Below, one piece after another: positions 23,271 to 36,376 of a DNA stretch of 64,000 bases (within the stretch, counting starts at the first letter, position 1; each line of letters opens with the position of its first letter). The DNA is taken from NCBI GenBank assembly GCA_964017185.1, contig OZ024872.1, positions 57,777,817 through 57,841,816 on the forward strand. Direction: 5' to 3'. This DNA is from Rugalucina vietnamica (lineage: Eukaryota > Mollusca > Bivalvia > Lucinida > Lucinidae). The notes below the pieces were generated by a model, which did not search any database, was not told where the DNA came from, and saw only the letters and a program-made list of their open reading frames with translations. The position numbers were made by a program, and so were the translations under genes.

Positions 23271-24341
23271 AGGTATTTTTCATGACCAGCTTGTACAGTT
23301 TGAAGTTAGACAGTGGCAGTTCTACTACAAGACGCCATGAGTTTGAGAAGCAGAAAAACGGACAAGCATGCGCAGCTGATTGTGCGTATGCGCTTATATG
23401 AGCCTGTGTGTGAGAAAACCAACAATTTGGGTTTCCGAACAGGTCAGACACGAAACGGTCTGTACAATCGCAGATGGTTAGAAAGTAGAGGCATTGTACT
23501 ATCTGTGTAGCGAAAACAAAGGCGCTGATCAGCTTCGCAGTAATCGGCCTGATCTGCGTCTAAAATGTTTTCGCCTATGCAGATTGTTGGTGTTCCCATG
23601 CGGCGGCTCAATTATTCAATAACATACATAATGGCTAAATACCTTTAAATATATTAAGATAATTTAAATGTTTTAGATGATAAATGGGCGTGTAGAATGA
23701 AATAAAAAAACACTGTCTTCAAGGGTTCTGATAATGATTAGTTACACGCTGATGATAATGTTGCAAAATTGGTATGATTTTTAAACATCTTATATTGTCT
23801 GACAAACTTAATGCCCACTTGGACAGAAAAAGTAAAATGCAGAGGGCTAAGTGAACAGCCAAATTAAATTCGGGTGGCCACAAAGTCATGCAACATGAAA
23901 CTCATAAATAGATAAAGGCCTAGGGAATTTAAGGCCTGATTTCGGCCTCATGTGTTGGTAAAAAATTGAATTTTGGAATTTTGAGGAGAGAAGTATTACA
24001 AATAGCAGGTATAGGTCCCTGCTTATAAATTCAAGCACAACTATCACATTCAAATTACACATGTTGCCATGACAATGCTCCGAAGACCATGGAAATACCA
24101 CTTTTTGCAATAGTACAATGCCTCTACTTTCTAACCATCTGCGATTGTACAGACCGTTTCGTGTCTGACCTGTTCGGAAACCCAAATTGTTGGTTTTCTC
24201 ACACACAGGCTCATATAAGTGCATACGCACAATCAGCTGCGCATGCTTGTCCGTTTTTCTGCTTCTCAAACTCATGGCGTCTTGTAGTAGAACTGCCACT
24301 GTCCAACTTCAAACTGTACAAGCTGGTCATGAAAAATACCT
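23271..24341. mobile_element. 1071 bp foldback element with 232 bp inverted arms
   Basis: 23271-23502 and 24110-24341 are nearly perfect inverse copies, starting AGGTATTTTTCATGACC. AGTT flanks both sides (23267-23270, 24342-24345), a possible 4 bp target duplication. Within the left arm and centre lies a member of the GAGCC-terminus MITE family (about 23399-23609); only its left part is mirrored in the right arm. The open frames in the arms are the same sequence read twice. No transposase recognised. Confidence 0.7.
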
Positions 24342-24345
24342 AGTT

Positions 24346-24610
24346 TATAAAAGTTTGAAAGTTATCGGTTTAATATTTGTATGTCAGTAGTGTATTAAGA
24401 TGAAATGATATTAAAATTGGGTCGTACAACTATATTTAGTTATGGTACAGGTAGAAAGAAAACGCCCAAAGGTGTGTATGAGTGCCAGTCACTACAACTA
24501 AACGGTGGCCTAGACAGAGAAAAATCCGTCGTTCAATCATTAAAGAATTTGCACCACCTTTATCTAATCAGATTTCGACGAACCTGATCCCCAGGTTAGC
24601 CGAAGCAACT
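24346..24610 (+). repeat. Partial inverted-orientation copy of the repeat unit
   Basis: Matches 29640-29880 in the same orientation (AAACGGTGGCCTAGACAGAG, CGTCGTTCAATCAT, CACCACCTTTATCTA), hence inverse to 13400-13560. Diverged. Confidence 0.65.
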
Positions 24611-25376
24611 CAAGATAGTAGAAGTGAGCTGCCCTCAAGAAAGTGCCAAAGTTGTTATTTTTAATTTTATGTAAATTGTAGAAAATTATATAGATTTTGT
24701 TTCTTGTGTTAAGTTTTAAGCATTAGAAATTATGATTAGTACATTATGTTAGTAAAAATGAATAAAGTATGTCTATTATCAACTTGTTATATTTTATTTG
24801 AAAACAAAAAGAATATGTAACCAGAGAAACAAAAATTGTTAGCGCTTGCTAATTGCTCGAATCCTTCATCATCTTTTGTCAATATCCAAGTTTCGGTATA
24901 TATACCAGAATCATTCCTTGTTTCATACCACCAAAAGACAATAATGAACTCAAGCCAACGTTTGCACAATATGGTATTATTATACCGAGGTTGGGAAACA
25001 ACGTACGCCAATGAGTTCATTGCCTGGATACAACCTACGTCCAAGAGGTGTTTTTTTCTGCAGCCTCGACAGAATCCCAGTTACATCAAAATGCAAATCT
25101 CCCTTAACAATGGAAACCACATCAACAAAATTATCTCTAAATAAGTAAACCGCCCCACTTATTTGCCACATATATTTTATCGGCGTAAACCGGTTGGTTA
25201 GACATCTGAGGGTATTTAAATCTAACAATGTAAACAAACATGACATGCCAATAACATAATAACTTATCTATGAAGGTTGAATTACTTGCTGAATGGGTGC
25301 AAATAACAAATTGTATGATGGGTATGTTTTAAGTTCATTGTTGCATCCAGAAACGCACGCTATCTTAGTGATATGA
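24611..25376. other. Non-coding stretch, partly repeat unit
   Basis: 24611-25140 contains nothing I can name; overlapping 85-102 residue frames on both strands are mutually contradictory. 25140-25376 is a diverged inverse match to about 14740-14960 and so extends the left arm's homology to copy A beyond what the right arm shows in this window. Confidence 0.5.
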
Positions 25377-25644
25377 TCCTGCTTGCAATGGACTAGTCTA
25401 CTTATTATCGGCATAGGCTGGACGTGTCATTAAACTTTTGTCTTGGAGTATACATGGATGTAAAATGGACGTCACCAAATTGGTACTATGGAGAGCTTTA
25501 TTACTAATATTGTCACTGGTGGTAAATTGATCAAGAAGTATGAATATAGAACATGTTGTGCATTTGTTTACCGCCTGAAAGGGTCTTTCAGTTGGAAATC
25601 ATAAACTTTATTCTATTTTATTCTATTTATTTCTATTCTATTCT

Positions 25645-27654
25645 ATTAATAGTACCTATTACAAAAAAGGAGATCCGTGGGATTACTCTAATCAGCTGTT
25701 TTGCAAAACTATTTACCTCCGTAATAAATAACCGTCTAAAAACATGGGAACAAGAAAACGAAATAAGTACGGATGCTCAATTTGGATTTAAGACGAACCA
25801 CAGCACGATTGACGCTATTTTCATACTGAAATACTTAATTGATAAAAAATTGAATGACAAGAAAAACCTTTATTGCGCATTTATCGACCTGAAAAAAGCT
25901 TTCGACTCTGTTTCACGTACGTCTCTATGGTATAAACTTATCAAATGCGGAATTGACGGCAAAATCCTAAAAAATAATCCGCTCTCTTTATTCTGAAATA
26001 AAACCTAGTGTAAGAAATCTTAACTCATTGTCTGACCTATATTCATGTGACCTTGGCCTTTTGCAGGGTGAAATTTTATCACCATTTTTATTTACAATTT
26101 TCTTAAATGATATAGAGATGCATTTAGGACAGAACTTGCATGATGGAATAACTCTTGATCACCTCCAGTTATATTTATTATTATTTGCAGATGACGCCGT
26201 TTTAATATCAGAAACACCTGAGGGTCTACAACGTTCTTTAGATAGTTTACACACATATTGCAACAAGTGGAATTTAAAAGTAAATACTGAAAAAACTAAA
26301 ATAATGGTTTTCAGAAAAGGCGGAACAATAAGTCAAGATATGCACTGGTATTATGCAGGACAAGAAATAGAGATCGTAAATTCTTTTAACTATCTTGGAG
26401 TGATTTTTTCAAGTGGAGGATCGTTCATTCAAAATGCAAAATACCTTGCCGATAAAGCCTTAAAAGCAATGCATTCGCTGTTTAATATCACAAAAGATAT
26501 AGATACACCTATTAATATTCTGTTACAATTATTCGACTCACTAGTAGCGTCCATACTTTATTATGGATGTGAAACATGGGTTTTTTTTAAACGCAGAGAG
26601 CATCGAACGAATACATAGGAAATTCCTTAAATATCTAGTAAACGTTAAAAAGTCGACATGTAACTATGCTATTTATAAAGAATTTGGTCGTTACCACTTA
26701 AGTATCGAAAGACAAATACGCATTATAAAATACTGGTTTAAACTAATAAATATTCAAGATTCAAACTGTATACTAAATGCAGTCTTCAATGACATGCTAC
26801 ATGATATGAAAAGAAGTGCATCTCGCCAAGAATCATGGCTAAACAAAGTCAAGAATTTACGCGACAACAATGGTTTTTCGGATGTATGGACTTACCCTAA
26901 CTCAGTTAACAAGAAGAAATTTTTACCAATTTTTAAACGTAGGCTTATTGATAACTTCATTAATGAATCTAGAAGAAATTTGGAAGCATCAAGTTCTATG
27001 TCTTTGTATAAAGAAATAAATCAAAATTTTGAATTATCTCCTTATTTAACCAAAATTGTTAATAGAAACATAGGAATGCATTAGCGAAATTACGCCTCTC
27101 TTCACACAATTTAAAAATAGAATCAGGAAGACACACTAGCACTAGAGCTAGAATCGCCAGAGAAAATAGAAAATGTATTATTTGCAATTCAAATGACATA
27201 GAGGACGAATTTCATCTTGTTTTGATATGCCCTGTTTTTAATGATATTCGTAGAATTTACATAAAACGTTACTATACTAACAACCCTAGTATGTTCAAAT
27301 TTTTGCAGCTGTTAAACTCGGGTGGGAAACAACTGAATAATTTAGCTCTGTCTGTAACAAAGGCCTTTAAACTAAGAAATGAAACATTAAATAATATAAT
27401 TACTTAGCTTACACTATTAGATGAAGACATAAATATCATATTTTACATTTAACTTATTGATAATCATCATGTTATCTATTTTGTATCACTCTCACAATAT
27501 ATGTATGTACATGTATTTGTATTATTATCATGTATCGTATGTATTGTATTTGCATGTGCACACATGTTTAATTTGTATATGTGTTATTGTGTTACGACGA
27601 TGGGCTATTATGCCTAAGTCTGAATAAACTTTCTGTATTCTGTATATTCTATTC
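25645..27654 (+). pseudogene. 5'-truncated LINE reverse transcriptase (left arm copy)
   Basis: It begins inside the RT domain of a non-LTR retrotransposon: ISCFAKLFTSVINNRL, the finger/palm segment FGFKTNHSTIDAIF, motif A AFIDLKKAFDSV, motif B LLQGEILSPFLFTIFLNDI, motif C LLFADDAVL, then a long C-terminal region and a CCHC-type finger CIICNSNDIEDEFHLVLIC. Frameshifts near 25970, 26580 and 27080 break it into pieces; the right-arm copy has the same three breaks. The 3' end carries AATAAA followed by TTCTGTATTCTG repeats, and the 5' side is ATTCT microsatellite, so it inserted into such a repeat. Clade uncertain (CR1/jockey-like group). Not functional. Confidence 0.85.
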
Positions 27655-28219
27655 TACTGTTTGAGACGTCGTGCTGTTTGTTTGTTTGTTTGTAGTTTAA
27701 CGACGCATCAACCCTGATGGGTCATTTGCGTCTAACAAGGTAGAATGTTAAAATATATTGAAATCATATCAAAATGTAACACTAAGTAAAATAAAGGTTG
27801 TAAATAAATAATAAATGAAATAGATAATATTGGTGATAAAATGTTTATATTTTATTATAAAGATTAACTTGTCTTACAAATGATAAATTTTTTTCCGATA
27901 GGTACATCTTTGAACAAATATTTCTAATTATTAGCTCGAAAACAGTTCTGAGATATTGAGATGTTTTAGTAATAGTTTTTGTATTTGAGGTGTTTTTGAT
28001 GCTGTATGATGAAATGACATGTAGTCAGAAAATATAATGAATTTGTGCTGTGAGTTACACTCCTTTATGAAATCTAAAGCTTAGTCTATAGCTTTAGCTT
28101 CTGCTATGAAGATTGAAAAGCCATCAGGTTAAAGTAACGTTTTGCATTTGCCGTTTGTAAAAGTCCCACAACCGACTTTGTTTCACTTATCTTAAGTGCA
28201 ATGCTTGAGTTTTGAGTTT
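27655..28219. other. Arm sequence between LINE and duplicated block
   Basis: Starts with (TTTG)n and a TTTAACGACGCATCAACCC...TCATTTGCGTC inverted motif reminiscent of short mollusc repeats. Otherwise AT-rich without a recognised feature. Mirrored at 50899-51549. Confidence 0.5.
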
Positions 28220-28443
28220 ACCACGTCAATATTTTGCCAATTCACTGACAGGAAGTGCAGGAAGTCGACGTCGTACTGTGATGGGTTGGGTATCATGTAT
28301 ACCATTTAGGCATCAAGTTCCTTTTAATTGCAGATCGTTGTTGTGCTGTCATCACTAATCTTTTCAAGCCTATGCTTATACAAACTGCATTTTATCTCTG
28401 AAGATTTGCTGACAAGAGAAAATAAATTGCTGGTTGTTTATTT
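28220..28443 (-). repeat. ~225 bp block, direct partner of 29302-29526
   Basis: CAGGAAGTGCAGGAAGTCGA to GCTGGTTGTTTATTTAAA occurs twice in the same orientation, 1.08 kb apart, in both inverted-repeat arms (also 49592-49815 and 50674-50898). The intervening sequence includes the RNase H fragment and the 28690-28900 unit. Confidence 0.85.
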
Positions 28444-29043
28444 AAAGATATTAAAGTAACGTTACACATCTATAAGAGAAACGTTTTAAATATGTTGGTA
28501 AATCTAAAAGAAGAATATAATATACGAAGTTTTCAGCTGGGCACCGTGATATGACAGCAAAACATCTGTCTACGTTTTGTCAAAACAATTGAATACCCTA
28601 AAGTACAATCGAAGGAGGGAAGACAAAATAGTGGATAATTCGGCGAGTGAAGAGTGTAAGCGTTCCGAGCAGATGTATTTCAGTTTACTGTCAATGAAAA
28701 GCTCACCGCACTGCCAATGATATGCAGACTGAAGTTAATCCCTTTTTGATGAATGAATTTTCCCAGGATGAGTCCACTTTCGTTTTTAGGGAATCAGGAG
28801 TGGTTTTCAATTTTTATTCACTTTTTCGATGAATTTTCTCTAAGCAAACAGAATAGGACGCCAGGCTTAAATGAGTTAAATGACAGACGTTGAGCCAATG
28901 AATGCAGCTAGCAGGCAACCCGGAATACACTACACTTACAATACACTTTCTTTTGCTGATATCGAGAATATACAATTATGAAAGTCAGTACATTCTCTTA
29001 AAGAAAGTGTTTGTCTGTAAATAGTGTATCACGGTTTGTCTTC

Positions 29044-29286
29044 TCAATTTAATAAGTAGGAATGTGTTATTCTTGGATGACCGATTCGGAGACGAGCGAG
29101 AACGATTTCTTCACATCTCGAAAGCTTATGCACTACTCTTGGTCGTTTAACAATCGGTTCAACTTCCCTTAATTTATCAAACTTCGCTCCATTCCAGATT
29201 GTTTGCCATTCGTCAGAAACGTACTTGTTAATAAAAGGTTTAAAATTTACGAGTACGTAAGGAATTTTAAAATTTTGAAAACTCAA
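29044..29286 (-). pseudogene. LINE RNase H C-terminal fragment (left arm)
   Basis: An 80-residue frame containing WQTIWN, KLREVEPIV and EEIVLARLRIGHPRITHSYL, which matches the conserved end of the RNase H region of I-clade/Nimb-like LINE ORF2 proteins. It is cut at both ends (stop right after SYLLN, no upstream RT). Identical residues are encoded at 49829-50071. It comes from a different LINE than the 25645-27654 copy. Confidence 0.65.
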
Positions 29287-30429
29287 TGCTTGAGTTTTTA
29301 GTTTACCGCGTCAATATTTTGTCAATTCACTGACAGGAAGTGCAGGAAGTCGACGTCGTACTGTGATGGGTTGGGTATCATGTATACCATTTAGGCATCA
29401 AGTTCCTTTTCATTGCAGACCGTTGTTGTGCTGTCATCACTAATCTTTTCAAGCCTATGCTTATACAAACTGCATTTTATCTCTGAAGATTTGCTGACAA
29501 GAGAAAATAAAATGCTGGTTGTTTATTTAAAACGTTTTTATCAAAACAACCTTGTGTCTAGATATATGGGTAGTACATGATGACACAGTCAAGAACATGT
29601 ATTTGTATTGACTCGTCAATAAAAGTTTAAAAAAGGTCTCAGGAAGGTTATCGGTTTAATTGTATGTCAGTAGTGAATTATGATGACATGTTTTAAAAAC
29701 TCGGTCGTACAACTATATTTAGTTATGATACAGATAGTAAGAAAACGCCCAAAGGTTTATATCAGTGCCAGTCACTCCGACTAAACGGTGGCCTAGACAG
29801 AGAAAAATCCGTCGTTCAATCATTTAAGGATTTGCACCACCTTTATCTACATGTAATCGGATTTTGACGAATACTTATTCCCCAGACTGAACTGCATATG
29901 GCGTTATTTGCGGACGTTAACGCCAAGTAAAATACTGGAACTTTGACGAAAAGATTGCAAGCGTTTAGCAGTGTGCAATTGTAATGTGATACATGTAATG
30001 TATATTGTGTCCTGTGCATTTGGTTTAAAGTTAAGCAATATTCCATTTTGATTTTGAGAACAGAATTTGTGCCTTTCTTTTATTAGCGTTCCATATCAGG
30101 TATTGTCAGGTAGTGTACCATGGAAGAACATTATAATGTTTGAGCGAGGTCTGTCAATATTTGCTGGCTTAACATATAGAAGTTCGCTAGAACTAGCTTT
30201 GCTGAGGGAAACACGTTAAAACTATATATTGGACAGATTGTACTTTTATTATTCTCTTAATTGCAATATATTAACACGATAGTGTTTAACGTGTACTTAT
30301 GTTTCGCACCTGAAAAACGCAGCCAGAAATAAATCATTAAAGTACTAATATTGAGCTTTATAAATAATTAATCTCCTGACTTACTGCTATCTTATGTAAC
30401 AAGATACTGTGAGACGGTGTATGCGTTCC

Positions 30430-30890
30430 GTTGCTTAGCAACAAAAGGACATTGGCGCATTGCAACCGTTCAGTAATCATAAACCGTTAGCATGGTAACT
30501 GAAAAGCAATACCAAACATTAACACACCTAACTTAATTTTAAGGTTTAAAGGTAGATAATGTATCGATCGACGCGTTGTAAATGGGGATAGGGATACAAT
30601 TCTTGGTTACAGTTTAAGGTATAGTTTGTACTAAACTTGCTACAAAATACTATTTTGTGAGTGTATAATTCGTTGCATAGCAACCAAAATTAATGGAAAT
30701 GCATGAACTGAAAAAAAGATGGTTCTGGCATTGCTAAGCAATATGCTTTACTTGGTAAGTTCTATGAACATTCCATTTACCTGGCAGCTTCACGGCTTGC
30801 TAAGGTAACATAACACAAATGTGTAAACAGAGAGCAATTTAAAACGCTACAAAAAAAAAACACGCTGCCATTCTATAGTTGCTAGGAAAC
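30430..30890. promoter_or_regulatory. Cluster of X-box-like palindromes
   Basis: GTTGCTTAGCAAC (30430-30442), GTTGCATAGCAAC (30672-30684), ATTGCTAAGCAAT (30730-30742), CTTGCTAAGGTAAC (30796-30809) and GTTGCTAGGAAAC (30878-30890) resemble the RFX-family X-box (GTTGCYNNGGCAAC-like inverted half-sites). No adjacent gene is recognised, so function is open. Confidence 0.35.
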
Positions 30891-33626
30891 ACGAAGTGTA
30901 TGGGTCTATATATATGACGAGTATTTTCCAGAATACAGACTGCGTTTAAACACGATTACCTCAGAGTAAGAAAAAATGTTGTCTTTAAAGTATTTTGAGA
31001 GGTATATTTTAAGAATTGTAGGTACGCAAATTTTATCGGCGAAAACAATTCAAACTAGTATAAATAGTACACTGATGCTGATGACATTGAATGCCTTTCT
31101 ATTCATACACTTGTTGTAGCCATAGCGGATCTGTAGATGATCCGGATCAAAATTATTTTCAAAAGAATTTTACAAAAATATGAAACACGATTTTTTTAAA
31201 CGAACTTGGCCACTTGACTCTTGATTCAAACATGTTTCATTCCATGGTCAATGATCGTGGATAATGACGTCAACATCTTGTTCACGTCAATGGTTCCCGG
31301 CTCATATACAGAAACACGATGGAAAAAAAGCATTCTTTTACACACGCCGAATGTCCCGAAAATGAAAGGTACCATGTAAGTTATCTTTCGATTTTGGTTG
31401 CTAATATGTTTTCCAATTATTTTCTGTCATTTTGACGAAGTTTCCGTCCTAAAATCGAATATTACGACATATTTAATTAGAAACTTTGAAACGGTGGCAT
31501 TGTAGTTACTCCGGATCACGTTTAACCGCGTACTGTCATTTTATGCTCTCAAAGGACTTGGATTGTTTGATGTTTGTAACTAAAGGTATATTTTTACATT
31601 CCAGGTGTTTATATTATAAAATTAAGTGTAAACAATGAAATAATCTGCGTTTTTAACAAGCATCATATACTATTCCGACACTATCCAGATCACCCATGGA
31701 ACATCGTGTCTTCGGTGGGGGTGGGGTTGAGCAAACATAGCTGTGGGAAAATGCCGCCGAAAAATGCACATCTTTTGGTCCTAGGAACATTTCATAAGGT
31801 TCACTGTATGACTACATGCAAAGAATTTGAAGAATAAACCCATCGGTGGTGATATATAGTCCATGATCCGGAATACCTCCAACTGATTCGCTTTGACTTC
31901 AATCACGCATAGACATTCACGGTCCAGTGGTTACAGTCGCGTGCTTGATCAAAAATGAAAACCATTACAGTTGATGAGGAACTAAATTGGCTTCAAGATA
32001 ATACTAAGTTTATAATACTCAAATCATTCATATGCGCATGCGCAGCAGTTTTCATGAACTTGATCCGGAATGGGTAGAATAATTGTACTTAAACTTAAGT
32101 ACAATCGACAGTTAAAACCCGTAAAATACAGAAATCCTGGAAATCGAATGATTACTCATGCAAGCCCGGCTTTTTTGGAAGATTTTATTTAGGCTACCGT
32201 TATCTAATATTTTATCGATCCTAAACACCTGAACGTGCATACATCACTTTTTTAACACGCAATTCATAAGTTAGAGATAATAAAAATACAAAAGCTATAC
32301 GACTTTGGGTGAAAACTGATATGGTGACTTGGTATTACATTAATGCCTTTATGTGATTAACTTCTCGTTTAGGTTGATTAATGGCAATTCTTAGTATCGG
32401 CAGTGACGAACAAATTAAAAGCTCCAACATGTATGGAAGCTTAAATGTGCAGAAACTCAGCGGACTTTTTGCATAGCTATAGAAGAAATTAGAAATCCCC
32501 CGTTAATAATTACATGCAGTTGTCACGTGAGGTCAACTGGCATGTATGCATCGGCAACACTAGAGTACTTTATTGTGTACATAAATCATGCCTATGTGAT
32601 GACCTTGACCTAGTTTACAATAAGGTCAACATAGGTCGGTTGTGCATTTGAATGGGTAAAACTGTTAAATTATGCCATTTGAAGGGAAAAACTTGCAGGA
32701 AATGGACAAATGGGCAAAAGATTTATTGTTCTGAAAAACTGGACCCCCACGAGTGGGTCTACCTCCGCCCCGGGGCTATAAAAATGTGTATTACCATAAA
32801 ACATCTCATCTGAAACCGCTAGGCCAATTAAAGCTAAATTTTATGTGAAAGCTCTGTAGGAAGAGAGATTGAATATGAATATGAATAATCCATGTCACGT
32901 GACCAAGATGGTTGCCATGCCTATACACATATATGGTATTTGTTAAATAAAACGCCTGAGTGACTTAATTTGAACCTGGCGTAAAATATATCAAGGTCAG
33001 CCGTTGGTCATTACTTATACAGCCTTCGTGTACAATGGATGAAAGTTCCTATGTTTGAAATCAAGTTTGAAGGAAATCTTTCCACCAGTTCCGAAAATTG
33101 TGAACGAGTTTCATATAAGACGACACTAACCAGCTCATCCTCACATGAGGGTAAATCTGAGTAAATTTCTTACTTTAATTGCAATTGTCAGATGACACAA
33201 TATTTTGCAATATTTAGGACTATCTCTTTCATTTTCACTTCTAAGAGAAAATTCTGACTTAAAATCTTACAAAAGTGGGTGTTAAAATTGATCAGAAAAA
33301 TCACGCGACAATATTCAACGAAAACCCAAAATTGGTGTTACTCTTCTCAGGTTACGACTGTTCTCTTAAATCTTATATTTTCAATTAAAACGAAAGGAGC
33401 CATAATCATGTTCAGCCTATCACTGAAAAGAAGCTATATTTCGAAGAATGGCCATACCCCTCCGCTTCTAACATCAATTACTTTACTAGAAGTGACCTTC
33501 AAATCTGGTGAAATAGAACCATTACAGAGCTAAATGAGGTCCTGAAAGTTTTTGCTTGGTGTACTGTAACGGTCTACAATTGGTTTTATGAAACTTTGTG
33601 GCTATTTTACATGTAGTAAGTTTACA
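30891..33626. other. Spacer, mostly unassigned
   Basis: GATCCGGA-type motifs recur (31140, 31510, 31864, 32064). 32590-32940 contains blocks of the GCTCACCTGAGCC element family in swapped order (GACCTTGACCTAGTTTACA, AAACCGCTAGGCCAATTAA). No coding region is supported; an 84-residue frame at 33279-33533 is unrecognised. Confidence 0.5.
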
Positions 33627-34877
33627 TTACGAAACCATTCCCATGCAATACACAGATATTTTTACAGTTATTAAAAATGAAAATTTAGCGGTTCTAACGA
33701 GTACCCACAATCTATGTTTTGGAGAAAATAAGAAAGATAGGTATACCCCTGCATTCCCCAATTTTGCTATATAAAAGTGGAGTTTAATGGGGTATTCATT
33801 GCACGGACATGTTTTCCTGATGAGATGTTACAAGTAAGTTTGGGCTGAACCTATCGCGTAAAATGTATTTTGGCGGGATTCACATGGCAAGTCATTCATT
33901 ACTGAAATATCAAGAATTTTAAATATAAGTCTTTCTTTCCTCATGTGATATCATAAGTTGTTCCTTTAATTTCAAAAATGATTTGGTGACACATTTACAT
34001 GTATATTCAAGTAAAATTTGATGACAAAGAGTTCAACTTTGGGGTAACATCTTTCCATGATTTCAAGTTCATTAGGTGGTTTTATCCTCACCTTGACCGC
34101 AATCCAATTTTGAAAGTCGTCATTACGAAAACTTGCAAGATACAGAGATTTTTTCAGTTGTAAAAAATGAAAATTTCATCAGAAAAATGTTGATATTTTT
34201 CTTATTTTTGCTCAAAACATAGATTGTGGGCACACGTTAGAACCGCCTCGACAAGGTGGTTCTAACGAGTACCCACAATCTATGTTTTGGAGCAAAAATA
34301 AGAAAAATAGGTATACCCCTGCATACCCCAGTTTTGCTATATAAAAGTGGGGTTCAAGGGGGTATACATTACACAGACATGTTTTCCTGACGTAACATCT
34401 AAATTCAGATAAAACTATTTTCTTGGAAAGATCCAATTCAAGGTTTGGCATAGACAGAAGCTCCCATTTTTCATACGTAAACTATTTTATACTGAACGAC
34501 CCTTTTGTTCTCAAACAAAAGTACAGGAGAAACATCATAGCATAATCACCATTCAGTTGGTTATTTTGATATTGTTAAATAAAACTGAGTATGAGTGTCC
34601 TACCTAATCATGGGCTTCCAGATATAAAGGTGTCTATGTCATCATAGAGCTTTCTTTCTCCTCATTTTCAATGGTCATCATACACAGGCACCGACAATGC
34701 TGTCATGCTTGTTGCTTGGCGGACGCAGTCTCAAAGTCAATATGCGGTCATTGGTGCCTTTGAGAAATCCTGACAACGTTCAAGTACAGTCCAACCTGTC
34801 TTAAGCAAGCCCTGTATTAAGCAAGCACCTGTCTTAAGCAAACACTTTCATTTCTCCCCCAATTGATTTTACATGTA

Positions 34878-35805
34878 TACACATGAAAATAAGTTAGGGA
34901 AAACTTTTAGCCCTTAGGAAAAGTTTGAAAAAAAAAAATCCATTTTCATTTTTTCTGGCGATACTGAAATTTTTATCACATATATTTCATACGTTGGCCT
35001 AGCTACAGACCAATTTATGGAAATTCACAACATTTTGTCTTTGTGCTACGGAGGATACAATATGCCATATGTGAAAAACTCCACTTTTACTGGATACAAG
35101 TTTGCCTTTTGGCTTCTGCACTCCGCAAAACTCATTTTTAAGCAAAACAGGAATAAAATGTTGAATCTGATTGTTCTGAATGAATAAACGACTTCGGACC
35201 TAAACTTCATGCTAAATCTCCAAACCAACTTCCCATACAAAATCTACAGTTTGCATTGGTTTCTATAGAAAGCAAAATTCTTGGATATTTTGCAAATAAA
35301 GCCGTAAAAGAATAATTCCGCTAGGGCACTATAACCAGAACGTGCATGTTTAGATTCCTAAAGGATCATATCGAATATCTGGCCCAACATCTACAACCAG
35401 CAAAATGTATACCCAAAGAACAAAACGAAACCTAACCCCGAAAAAGTATGGACCTAACGCCGACAGTCGGTCAGAAAATAAAGAATTTATGATCAAAGTT
35501 CAACAAGCAATGTCTCAGCTTAATGCTTACGAAAAATTACGACAATTTGAGTTTAAATAATGAAGTAATCGCAAAGACTATCAGTGCATTTCTTAAATTT
35601 AGTAAACATTTCTGAATCAAAGATGGCCGCTCTCCGCCGCAGTTTATGTTTGAACCTTTTTCACAAAGAAGCAACTTTGGATACTACACTGAGATTTTGA
35701 CAAGTTGCCAAAACAATCTTCATACTTTTTACAAAGAAGGATATATACAGTCCAAAGTCTATGGTCACATTATTGCAGGTGTTCCCTAACTTATTTCCAT
35801 GTGTA
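34878..35805. mobile_element. 928 bp TA-flanked DNA element with ~26 bp TIRs
   Basis: TACACATGAAAATAAGTTAG at 34878 and its near inverse ending 35805, with TA on both sides. The empty site is visible in the first mosaic copy (ATTTTACATGTAAATGAACC, near 1381), which fixes both ends exactly. The 64-residue frame at 35046-35240 is not a recognisable transposase. Tc1/mariner-like, non-autonomous. Confidence 0.85.
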
Positions 35806-36308
35806 TAAATGAACCTCTATTAAGCAGGCACCCGTCTTATGTGGCTTCTGTCCCAGTTTCAGCTTTAAGCAGCCACTCATTTCTTTGCATAAAAAGAAAT
35901 ATTTTGTAATGGGTATTTAAACTCTGTCAGGTGTCAAAATTGTCTTAACACCTTCCAGATGCCATAACTCATTATTTATTGTCTCAAAAGATAATCCTAG
36001 ACAACTTGCCTTGGAACTTAGTGACAATTACAATTACCAATGACAGAACAATAATAGTAGTAACAGGCTACATATGCATCTTTTCATAATGATTTTATCT
36101 TTACTCTGTCATTCCATCCCTATTTTTCTTAACTTTTCAATCAAAGCAAACAAAAGTCTTAACTGTTGATTTTATTATGATTTTAATTCCACTTTCTCAA
36201 AAGGCCAAATTATTCATGATAATAATTATGATTTATAGAAAATCATACCAAGAGCTAATCAAGAAGATGATTGTGCTTCTTGGCTATATCTGTTTGCAGT
36301 TCCTTATG

Positions 36309-36376
36309 TTTTTTTTTTTTTTTTTTTTTTTTGTTTTTTTTGTTTTTTTTGTTTTTTTTTTTTTTTGTTTTTTTAG
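36309..36376. repeat. T-rich low-complexity tract
   Basis: Counterpart of 1938-2013 with different run lengths. Confidence 0.9.

Larger units (their letters stand above)
25377..30423 (-). repeat. Left arm of large inverted repeat
   Basis: Inverse of 48692-54062, nearly identical by eye: partner positions sum to 79115 (inner part), 79204 (LINE part) and 79439 (outer part). The steps reflect an 89 bp indel (near 27940 here, 51165-51255 there) and a 235 bp MITE in the right arm. It holds the truncated LINE, an RNase H fragment and an internal ~225 bp direct duplication. The inner edge is sharp after GAGACGGTGTATG. Confidence 0.9.
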
